DNA of 64,000 bases, from contig OX463809.1 in the NCBI GenBank assembly GCA_949825045.1, forward strand, positions 1,081,501 through 1,145,500, given 5' to 3'. Positions 10,643 through 20,344 of the stretch are shown here, in pieces (the first letter of the stretch is position 1; every line of letters starts with the position of its first letter). The position numbers were made by a program, and so were the translations under genes. The notes beneath the pieces are model-generated. The model worked only from the letters and a program-made list of their open reading frames with translations. It searched no databases and was not told the DNA's origin. This DNA comes from Argyresthia goedartella. Its lineage: Eukaryota; Arthropoda; Insecta; Lepidoptera; Argyresthiidae.

Positions 10643-11028
10643 TGTCACCGGAAGATAGTCAGAACCGTTAGTTGATGACCTAGCGCGGTAGTTGATCAAC
10701 TATCGACAGATAGTAAACCAGACCGACAGGGTTTAGAATTCACGTTTCTTTTGTTCTTACATGTCAACCTAACACGAATCCTATTCGGGGGCATCGCTAC
10801 GCTCGCCCACTCTAGTCTTTACCTACGTAAGCTACCGCAGTGTTTGCCCTGGTATTTTGTTTGCAATTCAAGTTTAAACTAGTTTACTATTTAACGGTTT
10901 AACCGTTAGTTGATCAACTAACGCGTCATGTAGTTTACTATCAGTTTACTATCTGTCGATAGTTGACCAACTTACGAGAAAAAAACGTTAGTTTATCAAC
11001 TAACGGTTTTGACTATCTTACGGTCACA
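10643..11028. mobile_element. Non-autonomous element with long (about 75-bp) terminal inverted repeats
   Basis: The left end (tgtcaccggaagatagtcag, then cgttagttgat.. and gatcaactatcgacagatag) is the inverse of the right end (ctatctgtcgatagttgacc, .. gtttatcaactaacgg, gactatcttacggtcaca). The centre shares the core of R1 (ttcttacatgtcaac .. ctaccgcagtgtttgccctg). TATA flanks both sides. A partial copy of the right half is at 59500-59665. No coding capacity. Confidence 0.75.
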
Positions 11029-11098
11029 TATATATATACTTCAAACTTCAACTATATAAAATACATGGATAGCAAGCACATATGTATACTATAATACA

Positions 11099-12406
11099 CA
11101 GTCAGGTCATAAGTTCTGTCACACAATAAAAACTTTTGAATTTAGAACGCTGGCCACAAAAAAGTTTATTGAATTCGAATTTCGAATTTTTCATGAAAAT
11201 AAAAATGTGTACTTTTTAGAATTTTCCTCATTTTTAAATATGGAGTGGACACTTAAAGAAGACCGTGTCGCAGTTATTGCGTTGCATCGTTGCGGTTACG
11301 CGCCAATTCAGATTTTCGACTTACTGAAAAATTTGAATATAACCAAAAGATTCGTTTATGGTACCATAAAACGATACAATGAAGACTCTAGTGTAGATGA
11401 CAGGTCAAGAAGTGGTCGCCCTCGCTCTGTTAGGACTCCAGCAGTGATAAAAGCTGTGAAGGCGCGAATTCAAAGAAATCCCATACGTAAGCAGAAACTG
11501 TTGGCCCTTCAGATGGGGTTAAGCAGGACCACGGTGAAAAGGGTGTTAAATGAAGACTTAGGGCTTAGGGCATATCGAAGAAAAACAGGACATCGTTTGG
11601 ACGCTCGTTTAATGGACCTGAGACTGAAGAGATGCCGCGCTTTGTTGAAGCGGTACGCGGGAAAAAAGCATCGGGAAATTCTTTTTTCGGATGAAAAAAT
11701 TTTCACCGTGGAAGAGTGCTACAACAAACAAAATGATAAGGTGTACGCACACAGCAGTGAAGAAGCGAGCAACCGTATTCCGCGTGTCCAACGAGGTCAT
11801 TTTCCATCCTCGCTCATGGTTTGGTTGGGAGTCTCTTATTGGGGCTTAACTGAGGTACATTTTTGTGAGAAAGGCGTAAAAACGAATGCAGTTGTGTATC
11901 AAAATACAGTCCTCAAGAACCTTGTGGAACCTGTTTCTCATACCATGTTTAATAACAGGCACTGGGTATTCCAACAAGATTCTGCGCCAGCTCATAGAGC
12001 GAAAAGCACACAAGACTGGCTGGCGGCGCGTGAAATCGACTTCATCCGGCACGAAGACTGGCCCTCCTCCAGTCCAGATATGAGTCCGTTAGAATACAAG
12101 ATATGGCAACACTTGGAGGAAAAGGCCTGCTCAAAGCCTCATTCTGATTTGGAGTCACTCAAGGCATCCTTGATTAAGGCAGCCGCCGATATTGACATGG
12201 ACCTCGTTCGTGCTGCGATAGACGACTGGCCGCGCAGAATAAAGGCCTGTATTCAAAATCGCGGGGGTCATTTTGAATAAACTTTATTACCATAAGAATC
12301 TATGTTGTATTAAGTTCATTTTGCTATATAAATGTTTACATAAATAATAAACATGTCTAAATTATTTCATATTGCACATGTGACAGAACTTATGACCTGA
12401 CTATGT
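11099..12406 (+). mobile_element. Tc1/mariner-superfamily element (DD37E type), complete
   Basis: Terminal inverted repeats: 'gtcaggtcataagttctgtc' begins at 11101 and its exact reverse complement ends at 12401. The similarity continues outward into the flanks (atatgtat..taatacaca on the left, tgtgtattatacatat on the right). The flanks are thus nearly palindromic, and the true edge and TA duplication are slightly ambiguous. Only one gene lies inside, with no internal stop. At about 1.3 kb this is the usual size for the superfamily. Confidence 0.92.
11240..12280 (+). CDS. Tc1/mariner-type transposase, DD37E, intact
   Basis: Cut-and-paste transposase of 346 residues starting at the ATG of MEWTLKEDR. 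An upstream in-frame GTG at 11207 adds 11 residues, but the ATG gives the usual N-terminus. An N-terminal helix-turn-helix pair (residues about 5-110) contains the GRPRS motif, typical between the two DNA-binding subdomains. The catalytic core holds Asp in FSDEK, Asp in QQDSAPAHRA and Glu in SPLEYKIW; I count 37 residues between the last two, which defines DD37E. This spacing is known from mosquito and other animal ITm elements. It has no stop or frameshift, so the copy is young or recently active. Expression cannot be judged from sequence. Confidence 0.93.
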   Translation: MEWTLKEDRVAVIALHRCGYAPIQIFDLLKNLNITKRFVYGTIKRYNEDSSVDDRSRSGRPRSVRTPAVIKAVKARIQRNPIRKQKLLALQMGLSRTTVKRVLNEDLGLRAYRRKTGHRLDARLMDLRLKRCRALLKRYAGKKHREILFSDEKIFTVEECYNKQNDKVYAHSSEEASNRIPRVQRGHFPSSLMVWLGVSYWGLTEVHFCEKGVKTNAVVYQNTVLKNLVEPVSHTMFNNRHWVFQQDSAPAHRAKSTQDWLAAREIDFIRHEDWPSSSPDMSPLEYKIWQHLEEKACSKPHSDLESLKASLIKAAADIDMDLVRAAIDDWPRRIKACIQNRGGHFE

Positions 12407-12424
12407 GTATTATACATATACCTA

Positions 12425-13015
12425 CATAGATATGGCACCTTTTATAGAAGAGAAAGGAAATATTTTCTTAAAAGTGAAAATTGAGGAACTTTCTCTAATA
12501 GCGCAGGGAAGTGCGTTTCTCATTCGGATTTCCCTTAACCTAAACGAGTGTTCGTAAGCGGCAGTGTTATGCCGAGGAGTTGGAAGGAGAGACACCGTGT
12601 GGAATCTCCGATTGCCATCCCTGGGGAAAAAAAACAAAACGTTTGCGTAAATATGTGGGATATCAAGGATTTCGCAAAATATTAAACAGATAAGATAGAA
12701 TGTAGATGTTACGGCGAAGACCCCAGCTCCTTGTGATACTGGGAGACACGGTCATACTTGCGCAACCCGTAGACAAACCGAATGCCGAGGTTTTGAAGTT
12801 GTTCTTCGTTCGCGCTGACCGAACAAACATCCGCATAGTCTATTAAAGGTAGTAGAAGGGACTGAGCAAGGGTGATTTTAGTCTGCCGTGGCAGGAAGTA
12901 CTGCAATCTCCGGAGGGAGTGAAATGACGCAAAGATTCGTCTGCTAACATCACAAACATGGGGCGACCAGGACAGCAATGTTGTCAAATATAACCCCAAG
13001 ATTCTTAGCTTTCTC
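12425..13015 (-). pseudogene. CR1-type LINE family B, RT C-terminal fragment, copy 1
   Basis: Two broken minus-strand frames read LLSWSPHVCDVSRRIFASFHSL, LPLIDYADVC and NLGIRFVYGLRKYDRVSQY, then SFRLREIRMRNALPCAIRES. These are the thumb/C-terminal segments of family B ORF2 (compare 14220-15880). The middle (between 12637 and 12709) is lost or shifted. It abuts the DD37E element within 20 bp. Confidence 0.8.
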
Positions 13016-13420
13016 ACTGTAAGTAATTATGATATTTATAGTTTTATAATCAGATGTTTCTGACCAGCCTCAACCATACAATACTTAACTGTGAACATCT
13101 ATGACTCGAGATATTCATTATTTTTTTTAAATAAGCAAAAGTTTTATAAAAAATGTAGCACGTATTTTTTCAGCATGAGCAATTGTCGCATGATTTGAAC
13201 CCGAGTCAAGGTGGCTTGGGAATTTGAAGTATTTCTTTTATTTTTATACAAGGTCCCCCACCAATTTGTGGGAAAATAAAAAAGTGTTAACTGACGTCTC
13301 GCGCCTATAAACTATCTACCTGAAAATTGTCATCCCAAACAAGAGTAGTATTTAATCTTCATAGAAACTGTGACCCCTCATTTCCCACCCTTAGGGGATG
13401 AATTTAGCTAATTACGTTTT

Positions 13421-13842
13421 TAGGGTTCCATACGCGAAGGGTGCCAAACCGGACCCTATTACTAAGCCTCCGCTGTCCGTCTGTCCGTCTTTCACCGGGC
13501 CAAAATTTCAGCTCTCTACCTAATAATAATAATAATACCTTGGACACCATTTACACACATTGATCTAGCCCCAAACTAGGATTCCCTGTATCTTGGGTAC
13601 AAGACAACGATACACATACTTATATAGATAAATATTAATACTTAGATAGATAACAACCATGACTAGGGTACAAACATCCGTTCTCATCAAACAAATATTT
13701 GCCCCCACCGGGACTCGAACCCGGGACACTTGGTTTCGTAGGCAGCGTCACTGCCGACTCAGCAATTCGGGTCGTCTACCTATTTCGGTAGATCCGATAA
13801 TCTACCGAAATAGGTAGAGAGCTGAAATTTCGAACGAACTAC
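13421..13842 (+). repeat. Repeat C fragment forming a palindrome, split by a SINE
   Basis: 13421-13520 carries the repeat C start (agggttccatacgcgaaggg, tccgctgtccgtctgtccg) up to 'aaaatttcagctctctacct'. After the SINE (13521-13772) the sequence resumes 'tctacctatttcggtagat'. A loop and the inverse arm 'atctaccgaaataggtag..agagctgaaattt' follow. Without the SINE the two parts form a continuous palindrome with about 31-bp arms. 'TCTACCT' at both edges of the SINE is its target duplication. Confidence 0.8.
13521..13772 (-). mobile_element. tRNA-derived SINE (family D), minus copy
   Basis: Read on minus: A-box-like segment (gctgagtcggcagtgac), B box GGTTCGAGTCC within 'cccgggttcgagtcccgg', body 'aaatatttgtttgatgagaa' and 'ggatgtttgtaccctagt', 3' end 'tccaaggtattattattatt'. 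The pol III boxes and the TATT tail identify a SINE. Two plus-strand copies are at 34976-35232 and 55424-55671. It inserted into a repeat C palindrome with a 7-bp target duplication. Confidence 0.9.
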
Positions 13843-13848
13843 ACGCAA

Positions 13849-13893
13849 TTTTGTTATCAATGGTTATTCTTGGAATAACCATTGATAACAAAA
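13849..13893. repeat. Perfect palindrome with 21-bp arms at the 5' break of LINE A
   Basis: Arms 13849-13869 and 13873-13893 are exact inverse copies around a 3-base loop. The right arm is the sense strand of family A ORF2 (coding LGITIDNK). The left arm is the same stretch inverted, as expected from a snap-back at the 5' end of a truncated LINE insertion. Confidence 0.9.
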
Positions 13894-14070
13894 TGCAGTG
13901 GGGACCCCACATAGAAAAACTGGCTGGTAAATTAAGTTCTGCGGCTTACGCTGTTAGGAACATCAGACAAAACACGGATGTGGCTACATCTAGGCTAGTA
14001 TATTTTAGTTACTTTCATAGTGTCATGTCCTATGGTATTTTGTTGTGGGGGAAAGCAGCGGATATTCATA
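13873..14070 (+). pseudogene. LINE family A copy 4, upstream part of the split RT
   Basis: Open frame LGITIDNKMQWGPHIEKLAGKLSSAAYAVR...YFSYFHSVMSYGILLWGKAADIHN, the segment downstream of the RT catalytic domain in CR1/Jockey-type ORF2. It stops abruptly at 'gatattcataatta', where the family B element (14072-15880) has inserted. The frame resumes at 15885 with IIFILQK. 5' truncated at the palindrome. Confidence 0.88.
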
Positions 14071-14071
14071 A

Positions 14072-15880
14072 TTATTTATTGCACACACACATATTAAATT
14101 TAAAAGATTACATTAGGAGAAATCATATGTACAAAGGCGAGCTTATCTCTAAAAAGAGATTTTTTCCAGCAAACCAAGGCATGAAAGGGAAATGTATCAT
14201 GAAAGGGTAGGCAGTGTACAATATCTAATATCTAATCTATACTAAAATACATATATAATATAAAATACGGAAAATAAAATACTTACATACCAGACTACTA
14301 AATACAATACATACATATACCTGCAAATATAGTTTATATATTATAATGATATACATACTATATATAACTCTCACGAAAGAGAAAGGAAGTGCTCTTTTAC
14401 CCGGTTTTGAAAGAGACAAGAGAGGGACAGTCTCTTATAGTGCTAGGTAGTGCGTTCCACAGTCGAACCGCCTGCAGCCTGAATGAATGCTCATATGCCG
14501 AGGTGCTATGCCTTTGAGTGGCTAAGAGTGAGACCGTGTGGGATCTCCGGTGCCGATCTCCTGAAAAGAGATACTCAAAGCGGTCTCGAAGGTAGCTGGG
14601 ATAGCGCGGATTTTTCAATATATTGAAAAGATAAGAGAGAATATGAGTGTCTCGGCGACAACGAATTGGAAGCCAACCCAACTCTTTACGATATTGAGAA
14701 ACATGGTCGAATTTGCGCAACCCAAAGATAAACCGAATCCCAAGATTCTGAAGTCGTTAGAGTTTGTTCAGTAAATCTTCGTTCGCGCTCGCCCAACAGA
14801 CATCGGCGTAGTCGATTAGTGGCAGGAGAAGGGACTGAGCAAGGGTGATTTTGGTCTGACGTGGCAAGAAGTACTGCAAACGCCTGAGGGAGTGAAAAGT
14901 CGCAAAGACCCGTCTGCTGACCTCGCTGACATGTGGAGACCAAGACAGCAGGTTGTCAAAAATAACCCCAAGGTTTTTCGCCTGATCTGTATACTCTATT
15001 GTGATGCCATTGTATGACACGGGAACAATAAGTTTGTGTATCAAGGAAAGCGTGTGCCTGGTTCCTAAAAGCATGGCTTGTGATTTGGTCGGGTTTACCA
15101 ACAGCCCGTATGATAAGGCCCAGTCTTTCACATTCTCGAGGTCAGCATTCAGTGCCTCCACAGTTGAAGCTACATCGCAGGGGCAAAAGTGGCGATAAAT
15201 TTGGAGATCATCTGCGTAAAGATGATACGAAGAAGAGATAACGTCGGAGATAGAGTTGATGAAGACTGAAAATAGAAGAGGAGAGAGAATACCACCTTGA
15301 GGCACTCCTGAGGAAAGATCACCATTGAGTTTCGGTCTCTTCAGATTTGATGCGATGCTGACGACCTCTCAGGTATGAGTGGAACCAGTTAGCAGCATGG
15401 ACGGAGACATTCAGAGAGCTCAATATAGCGACCAGAATGTCAAAATCGACACAGTTAAAGGCATTGCTGAAGTCAAGCAGGGCTAGGACCGTGACTAACT
15501 TCTGATCCATGGCTAGCTGTATGTCATCGCTGACTTTTAAGAGTGCTGTGGTGGTACTATGGCCTGGTCTGAACCCAGATTGGAAAGGATTGAGAAGTTT
15601 GTTTGATGAAAGGTAGGAGGAGAGTTTGGAGTGGACTATGGATTCAAAGAATTTGGAGAGAATGGGTAGGATAGATATGACCCTATGATCTTTGAAGGAG
15701 GAGGGATTGGATTTTTTTGGCAGTGGGATAACGAGTGCTTTCTTCCACAGACTAGGAAAGGAGCTCACCGATAGAGAGAAGTTGATGATGTGGGTAATTG
15801 GAGGAAGCAACTCCTCAAGGACGCTGTGGATCATCTGATGGCTGACGTTGTCGCCACCAGCAGCTTTCGATGTGATATAT
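14072..15880 (-). mobile_element. CR1-type LINE family B, 5'-truncated copy inserted in LINE A
   Basis: Reverse transcriptase read on the minus strand. 15888-15319 covers RT motifs IPLPKKSNPSSFKDHRVIS, FQSGFRPGHSTTTALLKV and LLDFSNAFNCVD (catalytic Asp). After a frameshift, 15305-14757 covers PQGGILSPLLFSVFIN and the YADD active site (LYADDLQIYRH), SQAMLLG and FLPRQTKITLAQS. After a further shift, 14720-14397 covers IRCRRDTHILSYLFN and RLWNALPSTIRDCPSL. The 3'UTR holds 'gagataagctcgcctttgta' and ends near 14072 with ATTATGAATAT. Endonuclease and the 5' part are missing; catalytic residues persist but the frame is broken twice. Confidence 0.92.
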
Positions 15881-15884
15881 ATAT

Positions 15885-16548
15885 TCAAATTATTTTTATT
15901 TTACAGAAATGAGCTATTCGAGCAATTTATAATTTAAAACGCACAGACTCCTTAAGACAGCTTTATAAAGAAATTGACATACTAACTGTAGCTAGTCAAT
16001 TTATTTTCGAAAATATAATGTACGTACGCAAGAACCTTACAAAATTTCCCAAACTTAGCGATAGCTGTAATGTTAACCTAAGGAATAATCACAGACTACT
16101 TGCGCCCCGGTTTAGACTCGCGAAGGTTAGCAATTCTTTCAAGGGTCAATGCATTCTCTACTACAAGATACCTCTGGAGATCTTGAAATTGCCATTTGAG
16201 CAATTTAAAATCCATGTTAAAGCGACTTTGTCGAAAAAGGGATATTACAATGTTCAAGATTACTTAAATGATGGTTCTGTATGGGGTTAATGTGGCTAAC
16301 ACAGACCTTGCTGTCAATAATTTTGTAATTATTTTTCCTGCTTATTAATTATGATAATGACTAAATATTATAATTTCTATTAATTAAGCATAAGCAATTT
16401 TTAAAAAGAGATTTTAAAATCAATCTGTGGGAGTTTCTACGCCCTTCTTCTCCCACAGTGGTCCAATGTAGAGAAGTGGCAAAAAATGACGATTGCTAAG
16501 CATTAAATATCTACAGTAATAAAGACATTTGGAATTTGGAATTTGGAA
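15885..16548 (+). pseudogene. LINE family A copy 4, downstream part with 3'UTR
   Basis: Continues the interrupted frame: QIIFILQK, then AIRAIYNLKRTDSLRQLYKEIDILTVASQFIFENIMYVRKN...RLLAPRFRLAK...ILKLPFEQFKIHVKATLSKKGYYNVQDYLND. One in-frame TGA precedes AIRAIYNL. The 3'UTR has the conserved stem around 'ctgtgggagtttctacgccc' and 'ctcccacagtgg' and ends 'acatttggaatttggaattt'. It is the best 3' copy in the window and the reference for the other copies. Confidence 0.9.
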
Positions 16549-16579
16549 TTTTTGAAAATTATCGGGGGTTCCCATAAAA

Positions 16580-16925
16580 GCGACTATTTTTTATCATATT
16601 TGAATTTATTTCTGTAAATAAGTTAATCAAATTCTATCCACTTCCGGTTTCACTGAGCAAAAAGTTTCGTTAGCCTGAGTACATACTACATAGTTCAATA
16701 CTTGCATACTAAATACATACACAAAACTGTTTTTCAATGTTTCGATGTACGGCTTTGAATGTAGTCCTACATAGTTTTTAATATTTTATTATTAAGAATT
16801 ATATAGGTATACTCGTACAAAAGACTGTCGTTTTACGTTTTTCCGTGTACAATGGTATGGAACTCTTCGTGTGTAGGTTTAACGTCCTACACTCACTTGA
16901 CCGGTTTTTATTCTTAGTTCTACCT
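16580..16925 (+). repeat. Interspersed repeat R3, copy 1
   Basis: Matches 35945-36262 almost throughout: 'tctatccacttccggtttca', 'tttttcaatgtttcgatgta', 'gaatgtagtcctac', 'tacaaaagactgtcg', 'ttttccgtgtacaatggtat'. It ends with 'cttgaccggtttttatt', similar to the repeat C end. Non-coding. Confidence 0.8.
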
Positions 16926-16929
16926 TACG

Positions 16930-19900
16930 CTACATACCCTGCGGAACCCCTGTACAAATTTTCATGACACTAGGTTCACCGGTTTAGGCTGTGCGCTGTC
17001 TGCCAGTCACGCAACTAGTGTTTTATTACGGAGATTATAAGTTATTGTGTTCATGCCTACTATCTATCAAACAAAATGTCCCCTTCTGTTCGCGTATTGA
17101 GTCGGACATCCTCAACGTGTGCACAAGAGATTCGTTTATCTGAAAATAATTGTTTTATAGACCTTTGTGGTAGTTAGATAAATAAATCACTATTATATTT
17201 AGTTTTAAGATAATTTGCATTTGTGATTGTCCAACTAATAGATATTATGGATTCTTATGCAAATTGTATAATGTCAGTCACAAATTGTAAAATTCTGAGG
17301 GTGATTGTTACCATGCTGTTTCTGATCAACACCAATCGAAGTAGTAGTTTAGTCGGTCACCTACAACATTGTGCTACAAGGAAACTACTCGACAAGATAT
17401 TTACATTTCACTTTTTTTGCAAGGAACATCTGCTACTTTCGGCTTTGATAGCAGATAGCATCAGATAGAAGCAACATATCATATAACATTTGCCAAAATT
17501 ATACTTTTTTCATCAGAGCCGGCCATCAGACAAAAGTAGTCTCGCTGGAGATGACGTCCACATACAGACATGGTTCTCTCGGTAAATTTCAACTCTGATG
17601 AAGATGTACGATAAGGAATTCGATTTAGGCTTGAGGCCACAGACCGAAGTGCCTAAGTCTTTTGCACCATAGTCACTCTTGACTTAGTTCCAGCTCATCT
17701 TAGCTGGATATGTCCAGCAATCTCCATCTCCCTTTTTTGTTTGCGCCCGCGACCTCATTACACGATATCAGAGTAAACTTTGAGTAAGTTTTAATTTTTA
17801 ATTATTTGCATTAAGTTTAACTTTTCTATGCAAGGCGCAAGTTGTTTGTAAACAACATGTTTTTCGATGTTATTTTTCGAAGGCTTCGCAGTGTTGTCCA
17901 TCATCGACATCTACTTATTCGGCAGGTACTAGGTTGGATTTTTCAAACATTTTTCCTTGTGTTTTAATAATAAAACATTAGGATTTAAGTTTTTTTCGTC
18001 TGCCCACTAAACTACGGAACTGAACTGAACTGAACGGATTGTGTTGGAATCGGACCCTCCTAGCCCACATGCTCGTAATCTAACCACCCCGTATCAACGT
18101 CAGCAGGTATGGATGGAACGGTCGTCCCGCCGGCTGACTCCACAGCTTGGATGTCAAATGCGGTGTGGATTACCAGAACACGCAGATCCTGTTTGCCGCA
18201 TATTGGTTGTATGTGACGGTTGGTGGGATTGAAATTGCAAATGCCGATTGCCCACAACTAGATCGACCACTCAAAGCTTGAAGGACTTTCAAAGTCATGC
18301 CTGAAGTCCTGTCTATCTGTCTGTCTTTGGAAATGACGGTTCTAGTAGGTATGACATTTGAGTGGCACTTTATTTCTGTTCATTCGGCCACTAACAGTGC
18401 ATATATCGTTATAACCAGTAGCATTGACCATATCACGAAATGGCCAACCATGGTTGAATTTGAACTTTCATTAAACGAAGAAATCCCTTAGGGAAAAACC
18501 TGCTAAAGCCCCCGAATAGTCTTCGCGTTAGTTCGACAGGTATATCACAAAAAAACTGAATAAAAATGCTATAAAAAAGACATGTTTCATCAAATTCAAC
18601 CCTTGGCCAGATCATGAAATGGTTGGCCATTTTATTAAATGGTCAATTCTACGATGTGGCTACGTACGACCCATATACAGTTTGAGTTAGTTTGGTCTTA
18701 GAGCAGACTTCGATTATTTCCGAAAATAAGCTTTACTTGCCTCATTGCATTATGATTATCATTATCATTTGATTGTTGACGTGGTTTTAAGGCTTTCGCA
18801 ATATGTAGTATTGAATAGCAGGCTAAAGGTAGGCGAAACTGCCACCCAGTATGAAAAAGCAGTGACGCGTGATGTTTGTTTGGGTTTGAGATGAGTTGAG
18901 TAATATTTCCAATAGGTTAGGGGTGTTAAAGATAGGATAGGAATTAGGCGTAAGGCCCACTGGACCCAAAACGTTGTATCCAAACATTATGCTTTCACTA
19001 AAGATACGTCTCACAGGGAGTTGTTCAGAACCTTTCATTGCTTGAGTTTTAAAATCACATTTCGTCCAATAAAACTTAATCGCTACTTAGTTAAAGTACA
19101 CAGGTACTTCTACTATCTACTCTACTATAAAATTGATGGAATATTTACTAGATTTCCATCAATTTGATATCGTTGGATAGAATAATTATTTCATGATTGA
19201 AGCCTTTGTTAAAATCGCTGGAACGAACAAAGATCGATGGCGCGCACGTGGCAACATTCCCAGGAGACTATGTTGGTAGGTCCGCACAAACAATACAAAC
19301 TTAGAGCTTCCTTCCTCTACTGTAGGTATAATTTAGTAATCAATTAGTGATACACAAGTAAAACAAAGTGTAGGTACATTCTAGTATTAACTTGGAAACG
19401 AAACAAGTAATTTTGAAATCAATGAGGAAAAGTATGAAATGGCTTTAATATTTTTTTCCGACTTCTGAGCTAAAAATAGCGCATTTGCCGCTTGATTTCG
19501 GATTCTCAGGCGGAAAAATTCAATTCCTATCTAGGTAGTTCGAAAAGGCTTTTTACGAACCTCGCTACGACCTCGCCTTCCGCTCGTGCCGTAAACTTCT
19601 CGGTTCGTAAATGTTCGGTTCGGTGCCTTTGCGAACTCGTGCGAAATGTAATATTGCACCTCAGCAGCCCGAACAAGAGGCTTTCGCTGCGAGTACACAG
19701 TGTGCTCAATTGCATTTTGCTCACTGAGTGAGGCAAAGTAGCTTTTTAATTTTAAATGCCGAGGCATGGGTAGGCGAAATCGCAAACAGCCAACGGGAGT
19801 CGATTTATAATTCGATGTTCTTTGGCTGTTTGCGACTTTGCCAATGTCACAGATACTGCTATCGATTTTTAATTCTATTGCAGTAAGTATCTGTGCTATT

Positions 19901-20040
19901 AAATTCCAAATAATCGAGCTTATGTTATTCTATCTCCTAACCATTTTAAGTGATAAATCATACAATTAGATAAATAATCCGTAGTGTAAATTAGTTGAAG
20001 TTTATCATGAAAATGTTATTTGATTTTTCAATGTTGTATG
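16930..20040. other. Longest stretch without an assignable element
   Basis: About 3.1 kb with only short, unsupported frames (all under about 85 codons). 19530-19790 is locally GC-richer, with overlapping frames on both strands but nothing recognised. No repeat shared with the rest of the window was noticed. It could be unique intergenic or intronic DNA. Confidence 0.45.
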
Positions 20041-20049
20041 CGACTGCGC

Positions 20050-20105
20050 CAGGAGGAGGGTTACCTTTTAAGATAACCCTCCTCCTTGGGTTATCTTAAA
20101 AGACT
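20050..20105. repeat. Interlocked hairpin, three-part
   Basis: 'aggaggagggtta' pairs with 'taaccctcctcct', and 'cttttaagataaccc', which overlaps the latter arm, pairs with 'gggttatcttaaaag'. Two mutually exclusive stems are therefore encoded in about 55 bp. Confidence 0.75.
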
Positions 20106-20344
20106 CCTTGTATATATATATTTATGTATATTTCTTTAGCATGCTGTGTAGCCTAAACGCCTTGATGGATTTAAGCTTGAGAGGTGTCGTTCGATTCATA
20201 TCAACTGTTCAAGTGACACTAGCTATATCAAATAAAAATATTATAATGGCCGATTTTTTGCAACATATTATATGCCATAAAATATATATTTTTGGAAAAC
20301 CTATCGAGTGGGGTATCAAAATAAAGGTTTTATTCATAGATTAA

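Noticed and set aside
11509..12083. Minus-strand and out-of-frame ORFs within the DD37E element
   Set aside because: Shadows of the intact transposase.
13700..13745. Functional tRNA gene
   Set aside because: A and B boxes are present but the acceptor stem and anticodon arm do not fold as a tRNA, and the same sequence continues into a SINE body in three copies.
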